Below, one piece after another: positions 45,368-55,110 of a DNA stretch of 64,000 bases. The notes beneath the pieces are model-generated. The model was not told the DNA's origin. It ran no database searches and saw nothing but the letters and a program-made list of their open reading frames with translations. Made by a program: the position numbers and the translations under genes. The stretch is taken from positions 1,364,001 to 1,428,000 of the forward strand of contig LXWE01000002.1 in the NCBI GenBank assembly GCA_001660395.1. Reading direction: 5' to 3'. Every line of letters begins with the position of its first letter. Within the stretch, counting starts at the first letter, position 1. This DNA comes from Alteromonadaceae bacterium XY-R5 (GTDB lineage Bacteria; Pseudomonadota; Gammaproteobacteria; Enterobacterales; Alteromonadaceae).

Positions 45368-46115
45368 AATGTCTGGTATCGGTATTGGGCAATTCATGTT
45401 TGATCGATACATTGGTAGAAATAGCATCAGAGTCCCGCGCTTGTTTTTGTTCAGGTAACATCCATTGGTCACCAATCACAGGGTCATCGGCTGACTTATT
45501 ACGCTGCCAGGAATATATTTTTTCAGGCATTTTCAGATTCGCTTTACCCCAGATAACGCCTGAGAATATTCCTGCAAGCGCGCCAAACAGATGATATTCA
45601 AATGAAATATTGATTTCTCTGGGCCACACAGACATTACCATTCCCGAGTAAAACAACGACGCTGCCAGCATAATGGCAATTGAACGCTTGTCACGGTTCA
45701 GAATACTGGCCGTAAGCAGGAAAAAGAAAAAGCCATGCGTAATGCCACTGGCTCCAACATGACTGGCCTGACGGGCAAAACACCAAACGCCTAAGCCGCT
45801 AAGAAACCAGATGACTCCGACAATCTGAGGCCATTTACGCGGGCTAACATAAAGCACGCCTGTGCCTAACAATAAGACTGCAAGCGTATTATGGAGTAAA
45901 TGTTCCATAGAACCATGTACCAGAGGTGCCAATGCAATACCGAGCAGCCCTTGCCAGCTGCGTGGCACCAGCGCCCAGCTATCCAATTGCCATTGAAACA
46001 GCTGTTGTGCCGACGCGATGCACCATAACAATATGACCAGCAGTGCCACGGGAATAAAGGCGTTAATTAAGGACGGTTGTGCTTTCATACCCATAAAGTG
46101 GGGATGAAAATGCAT
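45366..46115 (-). CDS. Rhomboid-family intramembrane serine protease
   Basis: A 249-residue protein with six transmembrane segments. The rhomboid motifs are present: HGSMEHLLHN (residues 67-76), catalytic GASG with Ser123, and FEYHLFG with catalytic His175. It cleaves substrates inside the membrane; none can be named. The C-terminal 55 residues are hydrophilic and cytoplasmic. It lies 15 bases after the VC2046-type gene. Confidence 0.88.
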   Translation of the reverse strand: MHFHPHFMGMKAQPSLINAFIPVALLVILLWCIASAQQLFQWQLDSWALVPRSWQGLLGIALAPLVHGSMEHLLHNTLAVLLLGTGVLYVSPRKWPQIVGVIWFLSGLGVWCFARQASHVGASGITHGFFFFLLTASILNRDKRSIAIMLAASLFYSGMVMSVWPREINISFEYHLFGALAGIFSGVIWGKANLKMPEKIYSWQRNKSADDPVIGDQWMLPEQKQARDSDAISTNVSIKHELPNTDTRH

Positions 46116-46130
46116 CCAATCAAGGGGAGC

Positions 46131-46661
46131 TTAAGCAGCCATTTCCTGTTGTAAGGCATTTAGTACCTCATACAACCCGGTTGCATCCTCAGAGATGAGT
46201 GCCTGGTCAGATAAGCTCTCGTTACCCCTGACATGTTGATGACGTAACTGAGTATGGTAGTCGCAATTCATCAGCACCTCATCGTTGAGATGACGAGGGT
46301 TGTTAAATTCGGACAAAGGCGCAGGATGCATAATTTGCCATAATTTGGCGTTATGAATGTCCTGATGTAATAAGCGACTGGCACAATTCTGCTCATCAAC
46401 ATGATGAGCTTCTAATGCCAGTGGTGCCTTTGGATAACAACTGAGTAGTTCAAGAGTCTGCTGTTGCTTTTTCTCCGCGACAACGGAAAGATTTTCCTGC
46501 TCGAAACGAGGGCGACTGAGCACATTGCCTTGCAACATCGACAATATAAGCGAAAAATTTGCCCCGTGACCAACCGCATGGCTCAAGGCGCCGTTTAATT
46601 CCGGATCCTTCTGAAACAGTTCTGCGGTTTGATTGAGTGAATCTGTGTAGGGAAATGCCAT
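46131..46661 (-). CDS. VC2046/SO_2500-like conserved protein of unknown function
   Basis: A 176-residue soluble protein without signal peptide. The N-terminal ELNGALSHAVGHGANFSLIL followed by a Q- and H-rich central part recalls a gammaproteobacterial family of about this size; the assignment is from memory and weak. Many histidines (HHVDE, HQDIHN, YHTQLRHQHV) could bind metal. It is cotranscribed with the rhomboid gene and divergent from tRNA-Tyr. Confidence 0.6.
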   Translation of the reverse strand: MAFPYTDSLNQTAELFQKDPELNGALSHAVGHGANFSLILSMLQGNVLSRPRFEQENLSVVAEKKQQQTLELLSCYPKAPLALEAHHVDEQNCASRLLHQDIHNAKLWQIMHPAPLSEFNNPRHLNDEVLMNCDYHTQLRHQHVRGNESLSDQALISEDATGLYEVLNALQQEMAA

Positions 46662-46751
46662 GAAATCGGTTAAAAAATTCTCTAATTGACGTCATATTGG
46701 TTATCGACTGAGCGAACGATTCCATTAGGCGAAAATAATCAGTATTTACTG

Positions 46752-46779
46752 TTTACAGCCCGAATTATTCTGCTAGTAT
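46752..46779 (+). promoter_or_regulatory. Promoter of tRNA-Tyr
   Basis: TTTACA and TAGTAT 16 bases apart, followed by a GC-rich CGCCGC discriminator typical of stable RNA genes under stringent control. Confidence 0.75.
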
Positions 46780-46792
46780 ACGCCGCACTTCC

Positions 46793-46877
46793 GGAGGGGT
46801 TCCCGAGCGGCCAAAGGGATCAGACTGTAAATCTGACGGCTCAGCCTTCGCTGGTTCGAATCCAGCTCCCTCCACCA
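46793..46877 (+). tRNA. tRNA-Tyr (anticodon GTA)
   Basis: A class II tRNA of 85 bases with CCA encoded. Acceptor GGAGGGG pairs with TCCCTCC (one G-U); the anticodon stem CAGA/TCTG encloses CTGTAAA, anticodon GTA; the long variable arm and T loop GGTTCGAATCC are clear. It strongly resembles E. coli tRNA-Tyr. Confidence 0.98.
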
Positions 46878-46907
46878 TATTCATCATCAGGCAGCCGTAC
46901 TGATGTC

Positions 46908-46934
46908 AAAAAGCCCGATTTATCGGGCTTTTTT
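46908..46934 (+). terminator. Terminator of tRNA-Tyr
   Basis: AAAAAGCCCGA / TCGGGCTTTTT with loop TTTA and a T run, 31 bases after the CCA end. Confidence 0.92.
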
Positions 46935-47095
46935 GTATCTAAAATTCACCATAACCGACTTAAGTATCACTTTGGGCAGATAGGTCGCATTTTTCCTATC
47001 TTTGCCGGCAGTTGTTCCTTGCTTTCCCCAACAAATTCCTTAACTATCTAATCCTAAAGCTTAAACCTTTTTAACATTGGAAGTCGTTAACGTTT

Positions 47096-48742
47096 ATGGC
47101 GCACATGTCTTTTGGCAATATGCGAGTGTTGATTGTGGATGATCAGCGCCCGTTTTTGATTTTATTGCGCGGCGTAGTCAATAATCTTGGCGCGAAATCT
47201 GTAGTTATTGCCCAAAACGGTGAATCTGCGGTTGCCGCTTGCCGAAAAGAAAAATTCGACATCATCATCTCAGATCTGCATTTAGGCTCCGACAAAAAAA
47301 ATGGTTTCCAGCTTCTGGAAGAAGTTCGGATTAAAGGCCTGATTAAACCTGAAACCGTGTTTATTATGGTCAGTGCAGACAGCGAACGGCCGTTTGTATT
47401 GGGCAGTCTGGAAAAACAACCCGACGACTATCTTATCAAACCCTTTTCTCAAGCCCAACTCAGCAATCGCCTGTCGAAAGCCTATGCAAAAAAAATGGCG
47501 TTGAAGCCGGTATATCAATGTTTAGCCAGGGATGATGTCAAAGGTGCTATCGCAGCGTGCAGAGAGCTAATTAAAGAAGGTACGCGCTATCGCCAGACAT
47601 GCACTCAACTGCTGGCGGAACTCTACTGGCGTGATGAAAAATATGTTGAGGCTGAGCACATGCTCTCGCCTCTGATCAATCATAAGCCCTTGCCCTGGAT
47701 GGTCGTTGCCATGGCCCGCACCCAGTACTTTATGAAAAAGTACAATAAGGCGTTAACCCTGGCTAATCAGGTGTTGAGGGTGCGCAAGTTGTCAGTAGAA
47801 GCACACGACGTGATTGCCCAGTGCTATTTACGCCTGCAAATGCTGGAAGAAGCTAAAAATGCGATTACCCGCGCGCTGGATCTGTCGCCATTATCCATTG
47901 ACCGTCAATATCTGGCCTGTGAGATCGCCCAGGCACAGAATGATTTTCACGGCATCAAGCAATATTGCCATGCTATCTGGGAACTGAGTAAAAAGTCCGT
48001 TCACCGCGACATAGGCCATCTATGCAGCTATATCCGCAGCATTTTGGATATTGCCGAACACAGCGAAGATAAAAAAGAGCGAAATAAATTTAAACAGGAA
48101 GCCGCCCTGACTCTGCACCGTTGTCGTAATGACGATGTACTTTCCCGCCTTGATGAACCCTTTGATTACGGTATTTTCGAAACGGTGATCGGCGCACGAA
48201 TGAGCTATCTGGATGGTAAACTCATCGATGCCAAACGCGCACTGGCAGAATCACAGCATAAACTGAATACCGAATTTGACGATTATCCGCTGGTGTTAGC
48301 GCCGGATTCTATCAAGGTTATGAATGATCTTGGTGAATACGAACAAGCCTCAGAACTGACACAAAAACTGCGTGATAGCGGAAAACAACTGGATCCCAAT
48401 ATTCGATTTATGCTGGCGCAGTCAGAAAGTGGACGTAGTCAGTTAAAACAGTCCTATACTCAATTTAACCAGCAGGGCGTTAATTTATATAACGAAGGGA
48501 AATATCAGGCAGCCTACGAACAATTCCAGCATGCGCAAAAGGTCGCACCGGTAAACACCGGCGTGGCGATTAACCTACTGCAATGCCTGTTAAAATTGTT
48601 TGAAGGAATGGAAAAACCAACGCTGGAACTACTGTCTTCCTGCCGCCAGGCCTACAAGCTGGTGGCCGACATGCCATTACCTGAAAACCATCAAAAGAAG
48701 TTTGATTTGATGAAAGATGCACTGAAACGTTACGTGGAGTAA
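47096..48742 (+). CDS. Response regulator receiver domain fused to TPR repeats
   Basis: A 548-residue protein. Residues 8-130 are a receiver domain with VLIVDDQRPF (Asp15/Asp16), phosphoacceptor Asp60 in IIISDLHLG, VSADSE and a lysine in YLIKPFS. The rest is helical TPR repeats (about 140-300 and 450-510: QLLAELYWRDEKYVEAEHML and NLYNEGKYQAAYEQFQHAQK). No DNA-binding or enzymatic output is seen, so it should act through protein contacts, as in pilus or chemotaxis-type regulation. No kinase is adjacent. A second ATG nine bases on is possible. The lipoprotein gene follows after two bases. Confidence 0.9.
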   Translation: MAHMSFGNMRVLIVDDQRPFLILLRGVVNNLGAKSVVIAQNGESAVAACRKEKFDIIISDLHLGSDKKNGFQLLEEVRIKGLIKPETVFIMVSADSERPFVLGSLEKQPDDYLIKPFSQAQLSNRLSKAYAKKMALKPVYQCLARDDVKGAIAACRELIKEGTRYRQTCTQLLAELYWRDEKYVEAEHMLSPLINHKPLPWMVVAMARTQYFMKKYNKALTLANQVLRVRKLSVEAHDVIAQCYLRLQMLEEAKNAITRALDLSPLSIDRQYLACEIAQAQNDFHGIKQYCHAIWELSKKSVHRDIGHLCSYIRSILDIAEHSEDKKERNKFKQEAALTLHRCRNDDVLSRLDEPFDYGIFETVIGARMSYLDGKLIDAKRALAESQHKLNTEFDDYPLVLAPDSIKVMNDLGEYEQASELTQKLRDSGKQLDPNIRFMLAQSESGRSQLKQSYTQFNQQGVNLYNEGKYQAAYEQFQHAQKVAPVNTGVAINLLQCLLKLFEGMEKPTLELLSSCRQAYKLVADMPLPENHQKKFDLMKDALKRYVE

Positions 48743-48744
48743 AC

Positions 48745-49035
48745 ATGAAAGTTTGGCTAATTCCAGGATGCATTCTTACTCTTTCACTGAGTGCCTGCCA
48801 AAGTAACCCACCTACCTGTGAGGAAATTCTGGAAGTCAAACAACAGCAAAAACAGTGCGAGGAGTGGCGACAAATCATGTCCCGCTCCGATTATCCCCAG
48901 CAGGCCCTTACCGCGCGCAAAAATTATGAACAGGCTTGTGAAAACCTGCGTTATTACCGCGATGATTACGACACTATCTGTAAGGCAAACGAAAAGCCGA
49001 TCGGTAAAAAAGCTCCTGAGAAATCAGAGAAGTAG
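48745..49035 (+). CDS. Small lipoprotein
   Basis: A 96-residue protein with lipobox LSAC (Cys18). The mature part is charged and helical with five more cysteines (CEEILE, QCEEW, ACENL, ICKAN), which could pair in the periplasm. The family is not recognised. It lies two bases after the REC-TPR gene and is cotranscribed with it. Confidence 0.75.
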   Translation: MKVWLIPGCILTLSLSACQSNPPTCEEILEVKQQQKQCEEWRQIMSRSDYPQQALTARKNYEQACENLRYYRDDYDTICKANEKPIGKKAPEKSEK

Positions 49036-49107
49036 CATTAATTTGATGTAGCACAACACCTGATATGCGGAATTATTTACACTGCCAATAACAACAAGGA
49101 ACCACAG

Positions 49108-49986
49108 ATGAAAAACATACTGGTTATTGCAGATCTTCCCGAAAATAAGCCCAAAGCACTGAACAAAGCCGTACAGCTTGCGAAACAGTTGAATGCGAAT
49201 GTTGAAGTGATCAGTTTTGTCTACGAAAAGCTCAAATACATAGAAGCCATTAGTGATCATGGCGAAGTGATTGAAATCAAGCAGAAGCTAGTAGAACAGC
49301 GCAATGACTGGCTAAAACAGGAACTGGCCCAGTATGATTTTGATCCCTCAAAGCTCAACTCTCATGTCATTTGGGAAAAAAACATAGGTAAGTGGATTGT
49401 AGATCATACAACCAATCAACCTGTTGATCTGATTATTAAAACAGGCCACCCCAGTGAAGGTATCTTCTATACACCAACCGACTGGCAATTGCTGCGTCGC
49501 AGCCAGTACCCGGTTCTACTGGTGGCCGAAAGAAAATGGAAGAAGCAACACAACATACTGGTGGCGTTAGATCTGAGTAGCCAGCTTAAAGCCAAACAAA
49601 GCCTAAATCTGTTACTGCTGCAGCAAGCAAAACAATGGCAACAAACAATGGGCGGTAAAGTCTATCTTACTTTCTGTTTGCCCATTTCCCCACTGGTGAA
49701 GGCTATTACAGGTTTAAGTACGAAAAAGGCAGCAAAGCAAGCGGAAGCCAAATATTCCCCATTGGCACAAAGTCTGGTCGAACAGGCTGGCCTTGAGCAC
49801 GCCGATATACTTATCCGCGCCGGCGAACCTGACAAGGTGATTGCCAGTGTGGCCGCAGACGTTAATGCAGGCCTTACCTTGATTGGCACCGTGGGGCGCA
49901 AAGGCTTAAAAGGCAAATTACTCGGCAATACAGCTGAACAAACTTTGGCTTTACTGAAAACGGATGTATTAGCTGTGCAGCCTTAA
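49108..49986 (+). CDS. UspE-like tandem universal stress protein
   Basis: A 292-residue protein of two Usp domains (about 1-143 and 150-292), as in UspE. The second has the nucleotide motif GTVG-RKGLKGKLL-GNT (G2xG9xGN); the first lacks it. Such proteins help survival under stress in the cytoplasm. AAGGA precedes the ATG. It ends at a strong terminator. Confidence 0.87.
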   Translation: MKNILVIADLPENKPKALNKAVQLAKQLNANVEVISFVYEKLKYIEAISDHGEVIEIKQKLVEQRNDWLKQELAQYDFDPSKLNSHVIWEKNIGKWIVDHTTNQPVDLIIKTGHPSEGIFYTPTDWQLLRRSQYPVLLVAERKWKKQHNILVALDLSSQLKAKQSLNLLLLQQAKQWQQTMGGKVYLTFCLPISPLVKAITGLSTKKAAKQAEAKYSPLAQSLVEQAGLEHADILIRAGEPDKVIASVAADVNAGLTLIGTVGRKGLKGKLLGNTAEQTLALLKTDVLAVQP

Positions 49987-50059
49987 GTGCGGTTTTCCGG
50001 GTTCGGCCCCCAACCAGCCGGGCCTGTTCTTTCTTATCTGGTGCCAAAGCGGCACACAC

Positions 50060-50088
50060 AAAAACGCCAGCATAATGCTGGCGTTTTT
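50060..50088. terminator. Bidirectional terminator between uspE-like and GH31 genes
   Basis: A 13-bp perfect stem AAAAACGCCAGCA / TGCTGGCGTTTTT with loop TAA between convergent genes. Confidence 0.93.
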
Positions 50089-50111
50089 CATGAGTATTGC
50101 ACAAATGCAAT

Positions 50112-52511
50112 CTACGGATAAATTACAAGCGAAACCACATCTTTAGACCAAGGGACAGTAACAGTTAACTGACGTTTACTGGCATCATACTGGCTATCAA
50201 CAACCTTGCCGTCTAACAAGACTTTGCAAGGCTTATCCTGATTGTGCACTACCAGAGCCACAGTCCGCGTTTGCGGCATTGCGCTAAAGCCTTTACCCTT
50301 GCTGCTTAAATCAAAGCTTAGAATAGTGTTTTTACGCCCAGCAGTGAAATTCAGTAACTGATAATCACCCTGCTGATAGGCTGCAAAACTGTTGCCGTCA
50401 TCCACATACATCTGCCCCGTGGCTTTTTTCACGCTGGCATCGTTGTAATAATGCAGGGTGAAACGTTCGCTGCTGTAGGCTTTGGTGTTGGGTAAGTCAT
50501 CCACCATAGGCACAAAACTACCGGCTTTAACCATCACCGGCAGGGTATTCAGCGCTGCCTGATAAACATAGGGATTCGCTCCGCTGGCGCGTTCATCGGT
50601 CCAGAAGTTAAACCACACGCCCTTAGGCAATTCCATGGTCACACTGGTCACGCCCGGCTGAGTAATAGGCTGCACCAAAAACGCATCGCCCCACATATAT
50701 TTGTCTTTAATATCAATCAGTGCAGAATTTTGTTCATCGGCAAAGAACAGCGGACGCATCAGCGGCATACCTGTCTGGCTGTTTTGCCAGGCCAGGGTGT
50801 AGTTATAAGGCAGCATGCGATAACGCAGTTTTACGTATTCGCGCAAAATGTCTTTGGTTTGCTCATCGTGGAACACCGGCTCGGGCGCAATGTTATCCTG
50901 GGCATGAGGCCGGAATACCGGCTGGAACACCCCATATTCAAGCCAGCGGATATACATTTCCTGGTCGAAGGTTTCGCCACCGGCAAAGCCGCCTAAATCA
51001 GAATGGGTATAACCCAAACCAAACAAGCCCATTTGCAGGGACAATTCGACCTGCGGCACTAACCCACCCCAACTGCGGCTAACATCACCGGTCCAGGGGA
51101 TCATGCCGTAGCGCTGGGATCCCACAAAGCCAGAACGCATCATAATAAAGGGGCGCTCTTTTGGGGCAAGCTTGCGCTGATTATCAAACACCCGCTCTGC
51201 CCACTGATGGCCATAGGCATTATGCACTTCATCCGCAGTTGCACTGATGCCATTAAGGTTATGAATGGCATCGTAAGGGTGTACTTCCGGCTCCCCTAAA
51301 TCGCCCCACCAGCCAGTCACACCCTGACGATACAACTGGGTGTAAATTTGGTTAAACCAAGCAGACGCCTGGTCATTAAACACATCAATCAGGCCGGTAT
51401 TACCAAAATAAAAATCGAATCTGCGTGGATTACCCGCCGCATTGGTGGCCAGGGCCTTAGCCTCTACCGCATCTTCCCAGCGCTTTGATGTACTGAGCAC
51501 AAAAGGCTCGGTGATCACCACGGTATTCACGCCCTGCTGTTTAAAATCCGCGAGCATGTTTTCCGGGGTTGGGAAGGCATCTTTGTCCCAATCCAGATTG
51601 CCCATATGCCCCTGCACGTCTTTGCCGAACCAATACAGATCCAGCACTATGCCATCCACAGGGAAGTCTTCGGTTTTGAATTTGGCGATGGTATCGCGGG
51701 CTTCCTGCTCGGTATGATAGCCAAAGCGTGACGCGATATTGCCCAGCGCCCACATAGGCGGCATTGGCTGCTTACCCACCATAGACACATAGTTTTGGAT
51801 CAGTTTAGGGTAGCTATCACCGGCGACGACTAAATAACTGGTGCGTCCGCCCACCGCATCAAACTGCAGCACATCAGACTCAGTCGCACCAATATCCAGA
51901 TTGCCACTGGCGCTGTTATCAAACACCAGCATGTATTTATGGGTCGACATCACAGCCGGCAAACCGTAATACATCTGATTAGACTCAGTGGTGTAACCAT
52001 AATGGGCTTTGTTATACAAAGGCATTTTATGCCCGCGTCTGTCCATTCCCAGCACACGCTCGCCGCCCCCTAAGATCTTTTCATCCTCAGTGAGCTTAAA
52101 GCGAAAACCACGCACAGTATCTTCAACAAACAGGCCCTTTTCTTCCTGTAACAGCGGCTCGCCATTATGCAAATAGCGGATCTGAATCGGTGATTTCTGG
52201 ATTTCAGCGGTTAAATGCCCGCTTTTCAAGACCAGGGTATTGCCCTTGTCTTTCACCTTCATCTTGGTGTCTTTGGGCTTGCCTGTGGTAGCAAAGGACG
52301 GTAGCTGCTTTACGCCATCTGGCTGATAAAACACTTCCAGGGCATCATCGTTCCAGGCCGTCAGGGCCACAGGGCCTTCGTCGGTCTGAATGGTAAGAGT
52401 TTGATCATCCAATGAATAAGAACGAAATTCCGCTGCCTGCGCCTGGGGAAAAACAGCGGCTAGTGCGAGGGAAATAAGACCAAGCGTTGGCATAGTGCTA
52501 TGCAATTTCAT
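50112..52511 (-). CDS. Glycoside hydrolase family 31 alpha-glucosidase
   Basis: A 799-residue secreted enzyme with a signal peptide ending at AQA (about residue 26). The catalytic nucleophile is Asp404 in GWWGDLGEPE and the acid/base Asp476 in IPWTGDVSR, both in the GH31 pattern; FRPHAQDN-type downstream segments are complete. It releases glucose from alpha-glucosides or malto-oligosaccharides in the periplasm. Its ATG overlaps the stop of the GH13 gene by one base (TAATG), so both are made from one transcript. Confidence 0.92.
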   Translation of the reverse strand: MKLHSTMPTLGLISLALAAVFPQAQAAEFRSYSLDDQTLTIQTDEGPVALTAWNDDALEVFYQPDGVKQLPSFATTGKPKDTKMKVKDKGNTLVLKSGHLTAEIQKSPIQIRYLHNGEPLLQEEKGLFVEDTVRGFRFKLTEDEKILGGGERVLGMDRRGHKMPLYNKAHYGYTTESNQMYYGLPAVMSTHKYMLVFDNSASGNLDIGATESDVLQFDAVGGRTSYLVVAGDSYPKLIQNYVSMVGKQPMPPMWALGNIASRFGYHTEQEARDTIAKFKTEDFPVDGIVLDLYWFGKDVQGHMGNLDWDKDAFPTPENMLADFKQQGVNTVVITEPFVLSTSKRWEDAVEAKALATNAAGNPRRFDFYFGNTGLIDVFNDQASAWFNQIYTQLYRQGVTGWWGDLGEPEVHPYDAIHNLNGISATADEVHNAYGHQWAERVFDNQRKLAPKERPFIMMRSGFVGSQRYGMIPWTGDVSRSWGGLVPQVELSLQMGLFGLGYTHSDLGGFAGGETFDQEMYIRWLEYGVFQPVFRPHAQDNIAPEPVFHDEQTKDILREYVKLRYRMLPYNYTLAWQNSQTGMPLMRPLFFADEQNSALIDIKDKYMWGDAFLVQPITQPGVTSVTMELPKGVWFNFWTDERASGANPYVYQAALNTLPVMVKAGSFVPMVDDLPNTKAYSSERFTLHYYNDASVKKATGQMYVDDGNSFAAYQQGDYQLLNFTAGRKNTILSFDLSSKGKGFSAMPQTRTVALVVHNQDKPCKVLLDGKVVDSQYDASKRQLTVTVPWSKDVVSLVIYP

Positions 52512-54415
52512 TAATGCGACTCCTTCACCAGAACCACTGAGCCTAGTGCAGGCAGTGACACCGCTATACTGGCACTGCCATTTTGCACAGATACCTGATA
52601 CTGCTGACCCGTTAACGCATCGGTAAAGCGGCTATTCTGATCTACACCCCAGCGTTGAGTCAGTGCAGCGCCCAAACTAATCGGCAACTGAGCGCTCTTA
52701 TCGGCGGAGAAATTGCTCACCACCACCACCTGATCATCGCCCTGCCAGCGGGCAAAGGCAAACAAGGGGCTGTGGTAGCCCTTTTGGGCATCCAGGTTAA
52801 CCTGATGCAGGCTCTGATATTCTCCCTGCATCGCCGGATTGGTTGCAGAGAAATTCAACAGGGTTTGATAATAGCTGTGCAGGGCTTTTTGTTCCGGGGT
52901 TAACAATCCACCGTCAAACTTGCCGTGATTCATCCAGGCCTGATGGGCAGGTACACCGACATAATCGAAAATACTGGTGCGGGTTGGGCCACCAAAGCCC
53001 GGCGCTTCGCTGCCATCTTCGCCTTCGGCCTGACCGAAATACAGCATGGTCGGCGAGCGCGAAATCAGTGCAGAAACCACCATGGCAGGTTTACCTTTAT
53101 TGGCATCACCGGCAAAATCCGGGCTGGCGATACGCTGCTCATCATGGTTTTCTAAAAAGTGCAGCATATGGGATTCAATGTCCGCCATGCGCGACTGGAT
53201 ATTTGCCAGTTCCGCCGTATCCCCTTTACCCTGCATAATGGCTTTTAAGGTGTCGTAAAACTCTACCTTGTCGTACAGATAATCCATTTTGCCCAAACGG
53301 ATATAATCCCGATACATTTTCGGGTTATACACCTCGGCAAGTAAGAAGGCATCAGGATTAACCATTTTGATGCTGGAGTTCATGTAACTCCAAAACTCCA
53401 CCGGCACCATTTCGGCCATATCATAGCGGAAACCATCCACGCCTTTGGCTAACCAGTACAAGGCGATATCACGAAACTTTTTCCAGCTATCTGGCACATC
53501 TTTATCGGCCCAGAAGGCTGCATGGGCGCGGTAATCCAATGTATCAAAACCCGCCGGCAGCGACGGAAAATCATGGCTACCGTCTGGGCGTACGCCGTAA
53601 TTCACTTTGACCGTTTCATACCAGTCATAAAAATCTGGCTGGGCTTTACGCGAGCCATTGCCTGTCCATTTAGCGGGCTTTTCATCGAATTGTCCGTCGG
53701 CCAGCGGATGCGCTTCTCCGCCTAAGACCTGATAGCCGTTTTTCGGCTCGGGTACCTGAAAGTCTTGCCCCGGCACATAGTAGAAGTTGTTGTCTTTAGC
53801 GTAAGTGACGCTGGTATCGTCCTGTGCGCCAAAATCCTCAATGCCCTCAGGGCGAGAAATAGAGTGATAATTGCGAGCTACGTGGTTTGGAACAATATCA
53901 ATGATCACGCCCATACCCGCAGCATGCGTGCGATCTATCAGTTGCTCGAATTCAGCTAGACGCTTAGCTGGGTCGTTGGCCAAGTCTGGATCGACGTTGT
54001 AATAATCTTTGACTGCATAAGGCGAACCTGCACGGCCTTTAACCACATCCGGATCATCATTGCTGATACCATAAGCAGTATAATCGCCGACCAAATCATG
54101 ATGGGGAACACCTGTATACCAGACGTAGTTGACGCCCATCGATTTTATCGCCGCCAGCGCCGTGGGGGTGAAATCGCTAAACTTGCCTACCCCGTTTTGC
54201 TCTTTGGTGCCCCAGGGAATATTGGCAGCATTGGTGTTGCCAAATAATCGGGTAAACACCTGATAGACAACAGGCTTTCCTGTAGGTTGGGTGTATGTTG
54301 CCATAGCCCCATGCGGTTGAGAAACGGAAGATTCCATACTGCTACAGGCCATCAAAGAAGACAAGGCAATCGCTGAAACTGTCGCGGCTAGTCGCGAGCG
54401 AGAAAATGTACGCAT
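52511..54415 (-). CDS. Glycoside hydrolase family 13 alpha-amylase lipoprotein
   Basis: A 634-residue lipoprotein (lipobox LMAC, Cys24). GH13 regions are in order: DIVPNH (173-178), nucleophile Asp332 in FRYDMAE, acid Glu361 in LLAEVY, and Asp425 in ENHDEQR. A C-terminal beta domain is complete. It hydrolyses alpha-1,4-glucans near the cell surface and feeds the GH31 enzyme. No TonB receptor or sugar transporter is in the operon. Confidence 0.92.
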   Translation of the reverse strand: MRTFSRSRLAATVSAIALSSLMACSSMESSVSQPHGAMATYTQPTGKPVVYQVFTRLFGNTNAANIPWGTKEQNGVGKFSDFTPTALAAIKSMGVNYVWYTGVPHHDLVGDYTAYGISNDDPDVVKGRAGSPYAVKDYYNVDPDLANDPAKRLAEFEQLIDRTHAAGMGVIIDIVPNHVARNYHSISRPEGIEDFGAQDDTSVTYAKDNNFYYVPGQDFQVPEPKNGYQVLGGEAHPLADGQFDEKPAKWTGNGSRKAQPDFYDWYETVKVNYGVRPDGSHDFPSLPAGFDTLDYRAHAAFWADKDVPDSWKKFRDIALYWLAKGVDGFRYDMAEMVPVEFWSYMNSSIKMVNPDAFLLAEVYNPKMYRDYIRLGKMDYLYDKVEFYDTLKAIMQGKGDTAELANIQSRMADIESHMLHFLENHDEQRIASPDFAGDANKGKPAMVVSALISRSPTMLYFGQAEGEDGSEAPGFGGPTRTSIFDYVGVPAHQAWMNHGKFDGGLLTPEQKALHSYYQTLLNFSATNPAMQGEYQSLHQVNLDAQKGYHSPLFAFARWQGDDQVVVVSNFSADKSAQLPISLGAALTQRWGVDQNSRFTDALTGQQYQVSVQNGSASIAVSLPALGSVVLVKESH

Positions 54416-54741
54416 GTTACATCCTGCTAATTTATATAAATGAAAAACAGAGAAAAGCAGAAGACCCGATACAAAAACGCATCATTTGGCCATTTTACAA
54501 AAACTTCACAAATAATAACGGCACTGGGGCTAATGTCCCAGTAGCTTACATACGTATTCAGTATGCATTATTCAGGTGCAAGTACGAATTGATGAATAAA
54601 TGCTGCATTTTTCGCGGTCATACATCGTGATCGGTCGAGAAACACTTTACCAAAACAACTAATTATCTGATTAACGATGATTTTTTGAACTGACTAACAT
54701 TCAGCGCAAGTAATTGCCCATAAATTTATACGTCATTATCA

Positions 54742-54763
54742 GATGTCTCAGAATAGAGACATC
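54742..54763. repeat. Perfect inverted repeat GATGTCTC-N6-GAGACATC
   Basis: Eight-base arms around AGAATA. A related GTCTC-N6-GAGAC occurs at 61731-61746 upstream of the RRM gene. It may be an operator or an RNA hairpin. Confidence 0.5.
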
Positions 54764-54879
54764 AAGGGTAAAAGACAGAGAATGCACTATTATCAGGCAC
54801 TGCAGCGCAGTTTAAGGGTAATTATTAAACCCAAAATAAGCATTTCGTCGTCTGATGAGTGAATTTCGACGTCCCCATG

Positions 54880-54898
54880 TAATAAGCGTTGCTTATTA
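54880..54898. promoter_or_regulatory. Perfect inverted repeat upstream of a sigma-54-type promoter
   Basis: TAATAAGC-GTT-GCTTATTA, centred about 100 bases upstream of the -24 element at 54988, the distance usual for sigma-54 activator sites. Confidence 0.55.
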
Positions 54899-54987
54899 GC
54901 TACATAATTCACACCTAAGCGCTTGGCACGTCGCTAAAAACTTCTAGTAATGATATTTTATTTCAATAAATTCAATGATTTAAATTG

Positions 54988-55006
54988 TTGGCACACTAAT
55001 CGCTTT
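54988..55006 (+). promoter_or_regulatory. Sigma-54-type promoter of the small membrane protein operon
   Basis: TTGGCAC-N5-TCGCTTT matches the consensus in the whole -24 half and all but one base of the -12 half, with GG and GC ten bases apart. It lies 105 bases before the 55-codon gene. Confidence 0.7.
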
Positions 55007-55110
55007 AGTTAACCTGTCATTATCGCAACATAAACAAAGCGAAAGTCGCAGGAATAAACCTCGCAGTTCTGAAGTACACGACTTCCACTTATCTGACGGA
55101 GGACAGCAAC

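Larger units (their letters stand above)
54416..55110. promoter_or_regulatory. Divergent control region between the amylase operon and the small-protein operon
   Basis: 695 bases without a convincing gene. It holds two perfect inverted repeats (54742-54763 and 54880-54898), a sigma-54-type promoter on the plus strand (54988-55006), and an AT-rich stretch near the amylase start. I see no maltose-regulator operator with certainty. Confidence 0.5.

Noticed and set aside
54406-54630. 74-codon plus-strand frame upstream of the amylase gene
   Set aside because: It overlaps the amylase start region, has no good ribosome-binding site and its composition is not protein-like.
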